A program made the position numbers and the translations under genes. From assembly GCF_019649055.1 (NCBI RefSeq), contig NW_026570227.1, positions 1,240,001 through 1,304,000 of the forward strand: DNA of 64,000 nt, in the 5' to 3' direction. This document shows positions 1 to 11,920 of this stretch, one piece after another (position 1 is the first letter of the stretch; each line of letters opens with the position of its first letter). The notes beneath the pieces were generated by a model. The model did not search any database. It worked only from the letters and a program-made list of their open reading frames with translations, and was not told the origin of the DNA. The stretch is from Paramacrobiotus metropolitanus (taxonomy: Eukaryota > Tardigrada > Eutardigrada > Parachela > Macrobiotidae).

Positions 1-1252
1 CTCCATCGTTAACTTCCCAATAATTCCAAACAGATTCAATGATAAAAGTTAAACTGTGCTGAACGGTTATTTCCCTGTGCGACACTGCGCCAATACGTAT
101 CAACAGTACAGGGAAATCCCCATGCCAACCCTTCTAACAATGATATTACCAAGCATAAACAAGCTGTGCAAAATTAACGCGATGCCAAGGTTAAAAGCCA
201 TCTGTTCAAAAGAAGAGAAGTCTTCGCCGACACCACAAAGCACATTATTACCAGAACTTACTGTTTGCTGTGAAAATAAGGATCCGACAGAATGGATGAG
301 TGGATGAATCCAAACTGTCCCAGATTAGCCGTGTCTCACGAACCCGAATAACTTTACTGAAACCGTCAAAAAACTGAAAAAACGTACAATTTCTACAACC
401 TCTCAATTAAAACGTGTCGGCAACCCGAAAAAATCGCTAAATTCAAATAAAAAATCCATCAATTTTCAAGTCTGATCCTTTCGCAATGATCACGACCAGA
501 CGTCACGCGGAAGTGAAAAGTGACAAAAGTCTGCCGAAACGTCGAGAACGCTAACTCACCTCACTCTCTCTCAACAGTACAAAAAGATGATTAATCAGAG
601 TATGCTCTTGAAGGGTTTCGACTAAAGATAGCGCAGAAAAAGAGAGGAATTATACTGCAGAAATCAATACTATCACATTCACCTTAACGACCATCCTTCG
701 TTCCACGCAGAAACTGAATTTTTCAAAACTTGACTGGGCAAAATGCGTTATCAATTTCAAATCCATACTGCACGCTGAAACATGCACGTATGCTAATCTA
801 GCGCAGGGTGAATCACCACCTGGACGGTGCGATGTGACGCCCACTTCCAACACCGCGTTGGAATTGTCCAACGCTGTCGCAAGTTCAGGCTTCAAATATT
901 TGTATTTCATTTCGAATCGTTGCAAAACGGCTCAAAACTGTTTAGAATTCAATTTAAAAACAAAATGTCAATTTTAATTTTGTTTCATTTTGAATAATTT
1001 AAAACACGGCCCTCAAATGGAATTCAAACCACAGCGCAACGAAAATGGCGATGCCAGTCCAACTCCACTGGCATTGGAAGTGCCATCCGGAAAATTATAT
1101 CCGTTTATTTACGCTGCCACTCATTTTCTTCGCTCAGATTTGTAGAAAAAACTTATAAAATTAAATTTTCGTTTGCTTTATGTTTACGAAGTCCTTTCAT
1201 TTGGGAAATTATTTTTCCGGGAACAGATGTGTAATGTGGTGATGCGGGGAGA
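1..1252. other. Upstream region of ARFRP1; one open frame, otherwise nothing assigned
   Basis: No gene recognised. The one thing of note is a plus-strand frame open from 612 to the stop at 975-977. It has no ATG, so if real it would be a terminal exon of a gene reaching in from the left. It would encode about 120 residues with six cysteines in the C-terminal two thirds. A minus-strand frame (650-925) overlaps it, and I cannot say which, if either, is used. The rest is AT-rich with no tRNA, repeat or promoter I can support. Confidence 0.3.
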
Positions 1253-3021
1253 ATGTTCCATCTGTTTTACGGACTGTACAAGCAGTGCACGCAGAAGGAC
1301 GAGTATTTCATTCTGATTCTAGGACTGGACAACGCTGGCAAAACAGTGCGTATTTCAGCTTTCCTGAACTCTTTTTCTGCGCGTTTGATTCCCGTTCTTC
1401 TTAGACACTGTTGGAGCAGGCGAAGGCGCAGTTTAATTCCTCCTACGTCGGACTGAATCCCAAGAAGATCACGGCCACCGTCGGACTGAACAGTCAGTGG
1501 GGAATTTCTCAACACGCTGATTTTTTTCGCAGAATTATTGGTGATATTGAATATTCTGATGATTTGTTCTCCAGTTGGCAGAATCGATACGGCAGGAATA
1601 CGGCTGAATTTCTGGGATCTCGGAGGTAAAAATTTCACTAAAAAAACGGGAAGAAAATAATTGGTGGCTTGACTGGCTTTGATGTGTGAAATTTTATGGC
1701 AGAGAAATACGAAGAAATAAAATTAGCAAATTGCTGCTAATAAATGCAATTATTAAATAATAATTATTTTTGTATTTGCAGGACAGGAAGAACTGCAATC
1801 GCTATGGGATAAATACTATTCCGAATGCCATGCCATTATTTATGTCGTGGATTCCGGCGATCGGAATCGCCTCAACGAAACCAAAGACGCTTTCGGTAAA
1901 ATGGCTTTTTTATATAAAATGTTTTCCTTTTTTTTAAATTTAAAAACGTTGAATTTAAGAATGTTTTCTTAAATAATAAAAACTGGTAATTAATGAAATT
2001 TATTTCGTCTGCATCACCAAGAAATTTATTTCGACCCGAGAGATTCGAATCTGTTTATAAATATTAAATTGTAGTTTGGCAAATAAAAAAAATAAAAAAA
2101 ATTCTTGAATTATTCGCTGTATAAATATGTACTTTAAATGAATTGACGGAAAAAAGTTTTGTTGTATTTTTCTCAGCGACGATGATCCATAATCAGCATC
2201 TCGACGGTGTTCCCTTGCTTTTGTTGGCCAATAAGCAAGACATCGAAGTATGATTATTTTTCTTACATTTACCGGAATTTTACCCGAATTTGCCTGAATT
2301 TTACCGGAATTTTTGGAATTAATTTTCCGGCAGGCGTCGATGCTGGTGGCGGAAGTGAAATCGCAGCTGTCCAGCGTGGGAACGCCGTACATCGGCCGGC
2401 GCGAATGCCTGGCGCTCGGCTGTTCGGCATTAACTGGGTACGATATTTTCCGCATTTGACTGGTTCATAATTATTTTAAATTTTTATTCTCTGATGTTCA
2501 TCAATTTTTTCATGATTTTTTGTGGTATTTTATTGGGTTATTCAAGTGAGTATAGGTTGTAACACAAGATTAAATTTCATCAATTTATTTACGACGTTCG
2601 GGATAAAATGGTTGTACTTCCGATTGGAATATTTTCTTCCTTTTAAGGTGCATTTTAATCGGCTGCACCCAGTTCATTACAACAAAGGGGAACTTAATTA
2701 AAATAAAATCAAAAATTTAATTGGTGATTATTTGAAACGCATATTCTTACCAAGAACTACAAAATTAGTACAAATTTCGCCGCCCAATGCGCCTATGGAA
2801 GTGGACTAATGTCGTAGTGCAAGGGCTCTATAGATTCAGCAGAGAATTGACGTTTGATGGTTCTCAGTTACAGTTAATGTAAACTTGCTAGATAAAAATT
2901 TCCTTGTACCTTCTAAAATTTTTCTGGTTGTTTTTTTAGGGCCGGCGTGAGTGATGGAATCTCGTGGGTGGTTGAGCAGATCAAACTGAATCCTATCCGA
3001 CCGGCGCGGACGCAAATTTAA
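1253..3021 (+). CDS. ARFRP1: ADP-ribosylation factor-related protein 1 (Arl3/ARFRP1 small GTPase)
   Basis: Small Golgi GTPase of the ARF family that, with SYS1, acts at the trans-Golgi to recruit ARL1 and golgins. Seven exons: 1253-1345, 1405-1492, 1575-1625, 1782-1895, 2177-2247, 2334-2437, 2940-3021. Phase is conserved at every junction. The joined product is 200 aa, matching the family length of about 200. Motifs: P-loop GLDNAGKT (24-31), switch II WDLGGQEEL (74-82), NKQD (134-137), and CSALTG near the C-terminus. The N-terminus is MFHL, not Met-Gly. Arl3/ARFRP1 proteins are known to be N-terminally acetylated rather than myristoylated, and yeast Arl3 also begins MFHL. Possible polyadenylation signal AATAAA near 3177. 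The neighbour GET3 is convergent, about 530 bp away. Identification is firm; exon 1 start is the only ATG in frame. Confidence 0.95.
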
Positions 3022-3554
3022 ATCGTTTAATTATTGTTTTTTCTGGTGATGTTAAAATTACCTCAAACGGCGCTTGGATTTATGGGCGGTGTTTTCTTGA
3101 AATATCAAGAGCATTTTGTTTTTAATTTCGACGGCTTTTATTACGTGCGTTGGAAGGAAAACGGCGAATGCGATGAAATAAACTCAAACGACGGAATTTT
3201 TGCAGCAGTTAAATTATAATATTTTATTTAATTCATTTTTGTTAATTCAGTTTTGCCGTCTGTTTATTGTTCAAATTTAATTTATTTTTACTTTAATGCG
3301 GCGGACAAACTAATTATTTATTTTATTTCTTTGAAATGTATTTCCACGGAAAAATTTATTAGACATTCTATTTAATTCGTATTTTATTTCTTTTTAATTT
3401 ATTTCGGTGGACAAATCGATTACTCATTTTAAATAAATTTTATTTATTTTTATTTTATTTCGGCGGACAAATTATAGAGTAGCTGGAACACATTAACGGC
3501 ACGGGTTGTTTGTTAATTAACGGAAGATACAGGGAAATAATGCAGCGAATAATT

Positions 3555-6205
3555 CTAAGGCTGATACGGCGTGATTAGCATCTTGGAGAAATTCTCCATG
3601 GCCTCGCTGCCGCGCACCTCGTCCTCCAGCAACGGCAGCTTGATCACGTTGAAGTCCTCGTATAAATCTTCAATCTGTTGCGGAAAATAACAAGTACAAC
3701 CGGTTAATTTTGTGGATGCAGATGGCAGTTTTTCAAGGGAAATGATCACCTGTTTGACGTATTTTTGCTGGAGACGCTCGCGCGATTTACACAGCGAGCA
3801 GGGCTGGGTTTTGGAGGGATACACCAGCTGGTTGACGATGATGGTGTGGATGTCGATGCCGTGCTTGGCCAGCGCTTGTACTGCCCGATAAAAATTATTT
3901 AAAAAAATTATTCCAACAAATACGGATCAATTTTATAATGAAATAAATTTTTCAACAAATATTCCAAAGATTTTGTTCGTTTTATTTTTTAATTTCAAAA
4001 GCAAAATTAATTACCTCACGTAACGCATAAGAAGTTATTAAACAGAGTTTTTATTTCTCGACGGCAACATTAGTTCAACGAAGAAAATTCAGTATTAAAA
4101 AATATATAATGAATTTTTTAAAAACTTTACTGTGTAATCGTACTCTTTCCTGTCAATTTTAAATTCAAAACAAGATAAATGATACGTATAAATCATCCAA
4201 ACGATTAAAACAAATCTTCCTAGACAGTAAATGCTTTTATTTTTTATTTAATAAATCGTTTCAACGAACGAAACTAAGGTTACAAATGGAATAAATATAT
4301 AAAAAATAACTGTATTATTTTAGTAGATTTTCTTATTATTCATCGTGATAAAGCTCAACATAATAATTATTATTAAAAACTAGAGAAAACTAAAATCGAA
4401 AAAAATGGTAAAAAAAAATGGAAATATCGAAAAAAATGATAAAAAACTGGCAATAATACTTCGTTAATAAAATTAGTAATTTATGTATCGCCGATTTTCG
4501 GTTGATTACGGCATCATTTCCTTACCGAGTCGTTCGGTCTCGAAGAGCGAGAGGAACTCGGCGATGCAGACGCCGACGAAGGTGGTCATCTCGGGGTTGT
4601 GGAACTGCTCGTTGATCTTGCGGATGGTGGGGATGAGATCGTCGAGCTTCTTGGAGATCTGCTCGAAGTCGGAGCTGGTCTGCGGCACGCCCATCACGCT
4701 GGAGATCTGCGTGAAGAGCGGCCCGAGGCGGTTCTTCAGGCGGATGATCTTGCTCAGGCCCTGCTCGAACACGTCGGGGAAGGCCAGCAGACGCAGCGTG
4801 TGCCCCGTCGGCGCCGTGTCGAAGATCACCACGCTAAAGTTCATCGACTGGATCAACCTAAACCAAAGACAATCCAATGTGTCAGGCCTAACCAGAAATT
4901 ACAATTTTAACCGATTTATTTCCCATAATAATATTCATTTCCATATTTGTTTATTTTCGGAATTCCGGAAGTGATTTAATATTTTCTATTTTATTTTGCT
5001 GTTGCCCTGTTTGTCTATTTTCCCAAAGCGTTTTGTCTGTTTTCGTATTTTTCCGATTTTATTTGTCTATGATTTTTTTAATTTTCTATTTTCGGAAAAG
5101 TTTCTTATTTCTCTGTTTTGCTTTTTATTTTCCGAAAGTGATATTCTATTTCGTTTTCGTTTTTATTCATAATGATTTTCCTATTTTCGTATTTTACTAT
5201 TATTTTTTTACGCTCTCAATTTTATATTCCAATTTTCACATTTATTTTTTTGTATTTTCAATGTCATACCTAATTTTCTGTTTTCCGAAAACGGTAGGAT
5301 AATTAAAAAAACCACATACTTCATGACTTCCGCGTAGCTCATGGCTTCGTCGATGCCCGGCAGGGAGTTGGTGATGTCCAGCATCATTTTCCGTCCCGTA
5401 CTCCATAAATCTAATTCAACAACCACCGCGATATAAAACTGAACATCAGATTTGTCAAACAGAAATAGAGAAAAAAAGCACTGAAATGGAAATCTGGGGA
5501 AAGTTTGAAAAATTCGCTTTTAAATTTAATTTCGTAGAGAACAGCAGTTTCGCAGCTTCTCTTAAATTCACAATTTTATCCAGGCAGTGGTAATTAACAA
5601 AAAGATGGGAATAACCTGAAAAATTCAAAAAGCTGTTTAACAGCAAAAGAGAAAAAACTCCGGCAGTTTAACTGTCGAAACAAAGTGGAAAAATGCCACG
5701 TACGGTGACGTACCTTCTTCATCAGTCTGGACATGATCCTCAATCTCGTCGATCTTCCCGTGCACTTGCGGATCGATTTCCTTCAAAAACAATCACAACC
5801 ACACCCCATTAGACGCGGCCACTGCGGCAAGCAAACCAGATCCCACCATGGCGTAGAGGTTGGCGAACCCCGTGACGAGTGTGGGGTACTTGGTGAACTT
5901 CTGTCTAAACGCGTCCGACACGTTGTGCGCCGGATCCGTGGAGATGAGCAGGACGCTCTCGCGGCGACGGGCCATCAGGATGGCCAGACTGCAGCTGCAA
6001 ACATACACGGTCAGACTGGGAACAACCAGGAGCACGTTCAAGGCTGTTTGATCGAAGATTTTGCAGCCAACCTGCAGGTTGTTTTGCCCACGCCACCTTT
6101 CCCTCCGACAAACACCCAGCGCAGCGTCTCCTGCTCTAGCAGGCTGCGGACGGTGGGTTCTAAGTGGAATTCGGAGATTTCTTCATCCTGGGGAGATGTC
6201 GCCAT
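3555..6205 (-). CDS. GET3: GET3/ASNA1 (TRC40) ATPase for tail-anchored protein insertion
   Basis: Cytosolic homodimeric ATPase that binds tail-anchored membrane proteins and delivers them to the ER GET/WRB-CAML receptor. Seven exons, listed in transcript order: 6205-6072, 5994-5847, 5780-5714, 5410-5320, 4857-4526, 3880-3750, 3674-3555. All junction phases agree and the product is 340 aa (animal orthologs about 345). Visible motifs: deviant P-loop GGKGGVGKT (34-42), switch I DPAHN (65-69), switch [10 protein letters not shown] (160-167), TRC40 insert/substrate-helix region in exon 5, and the dimer zinc-binding CxxC (Cys285, Cys288). The ATG at 6205 gives an MATSPQDEE start as expected for a soluble protein. 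Nothing missing or broken. Upstream, 1.55 kb separates it from the divergently transcribed TNFR-like gene. Confidence 0.96.
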
Positions 6206-7757
6206 GTTGGGATTAATCAGATTCTGCAGTGTGGAGAATGAGAAGGAACGGAAAATCGTTAAATTCGGCTCAAAGATCGAAATTCAAAATTTAATTTCGA
6301 ACATGTTGCAACGTGCAGCGACGACAGCGATGTGCAACGAAACCACGGGCAAAGCCGCAGTACGTGGGCGGTTGCAACGAGATCACTGTGGGAATTGATG
6401 GAAAATTGAAAATATTGAAAACAGACTTTTCAAGGTCTTATTAACCGGAAAACTCCGACTTATTAGCCGAAAAATATGTAATTTCTTCGGTAATAATATT
6501 TTATTTGATTACGAACGGGTCTGGGAACAATTAAGGAATCAGCAAATTTGACACGGAACTGCTGATGCGACAACGGGCGATATGCAACGCAAGCATTCTG
6601 CAATCATCGACCATGCCGCAGTACGGGGGCGGTTGCAAATAGGACACGTTAGTAAATGCTAAAATTACTGTACGTTCTCTGCTGCAAATTTTCGCTTAAT
6701 TTGACCTTTTCCATCGAGAACAAATTATTTGTCTGCTGGTAAAACGTCAATTTGGTGTGGAGAATATTTATTGACATGGTCATAGGCCTGCTGCAATCGC
6801 GATTAATCAAATCTTTGTTCGATAAAGGTCGAGCTCTGGAAAAATAAATAAACGAAATTATATATCACGCGTATTAAATTTTATATTCGGCTTTAATCAT
6901 GTTAAGAATTATTATGCGAGTTGTGTTTAATTTGTTGTGATTCCAAAGACTCCAGTAAAATGTGGCCGATTATAAACGACACCGGCATAGATGCAAGGAG
7001 ACGTTTTAATTCACCGCAATCCACGAGCCCGATTTCTGGAATCGGCTGCTATGCGCTAATTTTATGGCGATGTTGTTGCTGGTGAGTGGTGGGCCGGCAT
7101 GTTGGAAGTGCCTTTCGGAAACAATAGCCCGTACCTTGTCGAAGATTAATGACGCTCCACATTAAGACACTCACACACAATGCCGCGCGAGCAATTAGAC
7201 CCTGCGTCCGATAAAGCGCACATCGTAAAACGACCACTGGCGCACAGACTGCTCTGGCTCGTTTACGACCGTCTTCTCCCTTCTGCTTGCAGACCAGAGT
7301 GGGGAGCAGATAATCCGTGCAATAAGCGGCAGAATGTGTTTTATTTGAGCCTGGCCTTTTTATGGTCTTCTCTCGGGCTCTCAGTGTCTCATCATGTAAA
7401 CGGACGCTGGTCTGTCTGTGTGCGGCCGACCAATCACAGTGCTGCGTTTAAGCCGGGTTTCATTTTATCGCATTCTCTCTGTTCTGTGTCTGGCTGATCA
7501 CACAAGCGGACGCTGGTCTGTCTGCCGTCCAGCAGCACCGCCCCGTCCAGCAGCGCTGACCAATCACCGCGCAAAGACGTCGTTATGCAGCGATAAATCG
7601 CCACACAATACCTGCGTCTGATCGCCACTGATTTCTCCGACCTTCATTCAATCCGAATCAGGTCGAGGACGTCTTTTATTTCTTTGGAAATCTCTTTTAC
7701 AAATTTCCTGAGTGCTTTCGCGGTTGTTGAAAAATACCGAAGATTTTGCAGCGTCGT
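6206..7757. promoter_or_regulatory. Divergent intergenic region between GET3 and the TNFR-like gene
   Basis: No coding sequence supported. The part nearest the TNFR-like gene holds a direct repeat: an 18-base module (CGGACGCTGGTCTGTCTG) at 7401-7418 recurs at 7507-7524. Each copy is followed by GACCAATCAC, a CCAAT-box type sequence, at 7428-7437 and 7558-7567. This looks like a duplicated upstream control element. The 6300-6700 part has two short similar GTGCAACG...GCCGCAGTACG stretches. No TATA box placed with confidence. Confidence 0.35.
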
Positions 7758-10700
7758 ATGATGGAGTTATACGCGGTGTTATTGTTGACCGTGCTGGCGA
7801 TTTATTACGGAATTATGCCGGTTGCAGCGATGGCTTTGCCGGTTGGCGACAATTCCATGGACTCGGTGTGGATTGTTCCCTGTGCATTTGGCGAGTATCG
7901 CCGGCTGAACGGGACGTGTGCGGCGTGTGCGGTGTGCTCCGATGGGCAACAGGTGCTGGAAGACTGCACGGAGCAGTCGGATACGGTGTGCGCCTGTCAA
8001 AGGTCAGCCGCTTTATATTCTTTACAGGAAAATTAAAGTATCATTTTTTAAAATAAATTATATTACTTAAATAAACAAAGATTTATTCCGAAAATTTATA
8101 ATTTTTTTAATCTTTTTAATTTTATGTATTATCAATTAAAATGATTATTTCTTCTAACTCCATAATTCAAATTTATATGGAATGTGGATTTTTAGCGGGA
8201 CATTTCGGGATCCGGTGAGCAACGGGTGCGCGACATGCCGGCAGTGTCCGACGGGAACGAGCGTCCAGCGGGAGTGCAGTGCCACGGCCGACACGGAGTG
8301 CAGTGTGTGCCCCGACGGCGAATACTTCGACATGGTCAGCAACGTGTGTATGCGCTGCAGCCAGTGCGCCGCCAACGAGATCCAGCTGAGCCGCTGTCTG
8401 CCCAATTCCGACACGGTCTGCATCGGTAAGTACACTTCTTGCCGCCCGTACACATTTTAAAAATTCGCTTTATAATCGGGCGCCGGGCGCACATAAATTC
8501 CGTGCAATTTGTGAAGGATTTTTTGTTTATAACATTTATATCTTAGATAATCAATGTGCTTGACAAATGAAGACAGATATTGTATAAAATTTATACAACG
8601 CTTATTATTTTATAAAATTTAGAAACAAAAATTTAAATCTACAAATAAAATTTAAATCTACAAATTTAGAAAAAATCTACTGAACGCTTATTTATATAAA
8701 AAAAATAGAAATTTTACAAAAAATTATTAAACGCTTATATTTTCATAATTTTTTATTTAACTACATTTAGCAGAACATTTAGTTGACCTTGAATTTTTTT
8801 AGTAAGGGACATGGTCAGTTTGCGCCGGTTCAATCCCTCGCACGCCAAACACACTGCCAACGCGGCCGCACCACCGCCCAAACGGCCCGCAACCGGCAAA
8901 AAACAGGACAAGGAAGACGTGGACTACGACCAACCCAGTGTCCTGTATTTCCTGCCGTTTTGCGGAATTATTCTTGGTAAGCAGCATTCAAAGCTGAATA
9001 AAAATTCGAGTGAATTAAATTAATTTAAATTTAAATAGTTTAGGAATTTTATGTAATTTTGTGCGATTCATATAACATATCACAGTAATACTGCTCTGCT
9101 TTGCAAATACAGAGCTTTCTTCAAAAACAATAACACAACAGAATAAATTAAATAATATCAAGCAACTACAGTTTTAAGTACCGTAACAAAAAATAATTAA
9201 AAAAAAATGTGAGTAACAATAAATAATTTTCTCTGAAGTAAGTAAATTATATAAAGGTTGAGGAATAAAGAACAGTACAAGAATGTGTCGGTTGACGTTT
9301 AATGAGGTCATTAGCAGGGGCTGCTGTTTTTCTGGGTGGAACGAAATTAATGGTCAGTCGGCGCGGAACACATATGCTTATATATGTTCATGTGAATATG
9401 GCTGTCTTATTTTGTGTACACTAATGGGAACCAGTGAGAGTGACCGGTGGCCATTTGATCAGAACCGGCGTTCTGCCTGTTCGGTGTGTAATGCGCAGCC
9501 AAATGAACATTAGCGCTGCAGCCACTCCACTGACCCTAATGAGTGCTGTCCCACACCGGCAAGATTAATTGTTCTTTAACGACTTTTTTATGGGTATATC
9601 GCGGCACAGCCACAATCACAGCTGCCATACCGCGTCTCCTTTTCGCACCGTCCCATTCACTGTTAACGTCGTCGTCGGCTTCGAGAGAACGCCGCGAACA
9701 GTCAGAAAAGGGAACCATTAATAGGAAGACGTGTATATTCTTCCGGCATAATTTCGTGAAATTTATTTATTATTTTTCCTGGACTGGTGAAATCTTGTAG
9801 AACAGCGGATCTGAACGCCAAATAAGTGGCGAATAATAGAAGACTAGTCAAAAGAGCTCCGTGACCTTTAAAAAACTACGAAAATGCACCACGTTCAACG
9901 CGCCCGATATAATTATGACGGCACATTTTTCCTTTTATTATTGAAGTTGTGCCGGTAAAGTTACTATACGGTATTCCCGCAGGAGAGAAGTTAAGGCAGC
10001 GCAAAATTAAAAACAACTGCAGCGAAAATATCACGAGTGGATACGGGAAGTTTTCAATACTTAACCAAATTTGGTTAAATGCTATTTATTTAGTAAATGC
10101 TATTCATTCGGTTTCATAACCGGAAAAGTAATTAACAGCACAAACATAATACTGGATACTGAAACTTTTATTATACGTAAATCAGTACGAGTATGTTTGT
10201 TAATATTATGCATTAGTGCCTCATAAATAATAAGTTCAGATTATATAAAATAAGTTAAATATAAATAAACATAAATAAATTGATCTATAAATAAACTCGC
10301 AGTTAGAAGTAGGTCGTTCATATAAAGAAGTATTTGATTAAATATACTGTACCGATTTTCGGTACAACAAATTTCATGCAGATAAATGCGTATATTGCAA
10401 AAAAACAATAAATTTATACTAATGTAAACGCGTACTGCACAAATTAAATTTATCTAATTTTTACTTATAAATTTATATACCATACATTTACCGTATATGT
10501 ACAATGCTCTATATGAGTATATAAATATTTATTGCATACAAATTTATCAAGTACAGTAAGTGTAAATACAAATGAATGCGTATTTAATGAATTACTGGAG
10601 CCTTTAATAAATATCGTCATGTAAGTACAAACTGAGTACTAGAAAAAATGAATTTATCTACAAATAAACGCGTATACTATAAGAAATTGATTTAAAAATA

Positions 10701-11124
10701 AATCCTAGATAAGTGCTATACACCTATAATAAAAATTAATGTAATTACAGTGACCTCGATCTACGCGGCCATCCAGACATACAGCAACACCACCCAGCGC
10801 CCCCTCTCCTGTGGCGGCTGGCAGCGCCTATCCAGCCTCTTCCGACGCGCCCAGCCCCCCACCCCGCCCGCCTTGACCATCACCGTCAACCCGCGCATCC
10901 TCCACCGCCCGCCGCTCCACCCGCCCGTCCTCACCCGGCCCAGCACCGACGCCGGCGCAGCGCCGCTCCGCAGCCCCGCCGCGCCCCCGATCCCCCCGGC
11001 CCCCTTTATCCTCCCCACCTGGACCAGTCCGCGGCGCTCCATGCTGTTGCATCAGGAACGCGCCGGCACGGAGTGGGAGGAGGAGTGCGCACCGCAGCCC
11101 CGCCCGCGGATGCCCACCGCCTGA
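7758..11124 (+). CDS. TNF-receptor-superfamily-like type I membrane protein
   Basis: Probable cell-surface receptor of the TNFR type. Four exons: 7758-8002, 8196-8425, 8803-8976, 10751-11124; phases agree; 340 aa. An N-terminal hydrophobic signal segment (about 1-26) is followed by cysteine-rich repeats with TNFR spacing (C-x2-C-x2-C ... C-x5-TVC). There are three such modules in exons 1-2, ending DTVC, DTEC and DTVC. A Ser/Lys/Pro-rich juxtamembrane stretch precedes one transmembrane helix (about 204-224) that spans the exon 3/4 junction. The cytoplasmic tail of about 115 aa is Pro/Arg-rich and ends MPTA. I see no death domain and no obvious TRAF-binding motif. The 1.8-kb third intron is AT-rich with nothing else assigned. 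ATG 7758 or 7761 both fit. The family call is good; orthology (for example to Wengen or Grindelwald) cannot be decided here. Confidence 0.8.
8977..10750 (+). other. Intron 3 of the TNFR-like gene (1.77 kb)
   Basis: AT-rich intron bounded by GTAAGC and ACAG. It contains several short imperfect repeats around TAAATAAACGCGTAT between 10.2 and 10.7 kb. I see no nested gene, tRNA or transposon. Open frames in 9.28-9.80 kb have no recognisable domain and are most likely chance. Confidence 0.5.
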
Positions 11125-11920
11125 ATTATGCCATTAAAATTGAATTCTGTTTTGTTCCTTTGCCAGTTTTGTTGATTTTTTTGCAAGGATTATTCCGGGA
11201 AAGACGTTTATTTTATTGTGATACATAACGCGTATACGATACACATGGGATTTGGTTCAGGAGATTTATGGGTGTGTTTTCAGTTTTTCCATGGGACATT
11301 AAGGGAGCCGGCATCGTGTTGCAATAAAATGATACGAAGATTTTTATTCCATGGTATGGTTAGTGATATCTTCTCGACTTCTCTCAACTAATCCGCGAGT
11401 ATTCATAGCAATATCAGTGAGAAAATTAAATAAAAAAAATTGTTAAACCGAAATTAAATAAAATGACTTATCTTATTGAATTCATTAGTATTCACATTAA
11501 TTTCACAATTTGCATGAAACGGAAGTATTATGGAAGAAAATACAGAACGACACCACGGGCGGCAGTTACAGTCGCCAGCACCGGATTCTCAGGGTGGCTG
11601 CTCTAATACCACGATTTTCGTGTTTCGACATGCAGACTGTTTTGCAGCTGCAAACAGCAAAGGCTGCAAAGCAGCAAACAAAAAACTTGGAAGATCTTTT
11701 TCGAACTCCTCATTCCGTAAATCACTTTTTATCTTTCATATTCCGATATTTTTAGAATTGTAGCTTATTTTTCTGAGTCGTAGCACGTGTTTATAACGTT
11801 TGCATCAACCACGGTATTATCGCCAGCGATTTGCAGTGAAGAGGGGGGTACCAGGTATCTGGTTGTAATTTATCGCGCGACGAACTTCCTTCGCGTGCCT
11901 CGCGTTAAGCACACACGATC
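11125..11920. other. Intergenic region between TNFR-like gene and ABITRAM
   Basis: Begins with the 3' flank of the TNFR-like gene (AATAAA near 11324) and ends in the ABITRAM 5' region. Short overlapping open frames at 11510-11763 have no domain signature. Nothing else supported. Confidence 0.5.

Noticed and set aside
3034-3219. Short plus-strand open frame after the ARFRP1 stop
   Set aside because: Lies in the 3' UTR, contains an AATAAA signal and has no domain or coding bias.
9283-9800. Overlapping open frames within the TNFR-like gene's third intron
   Set aside because: No homology, composition like surrounding intron, and the exon 3/4 phase and TM continuity support plain intron.
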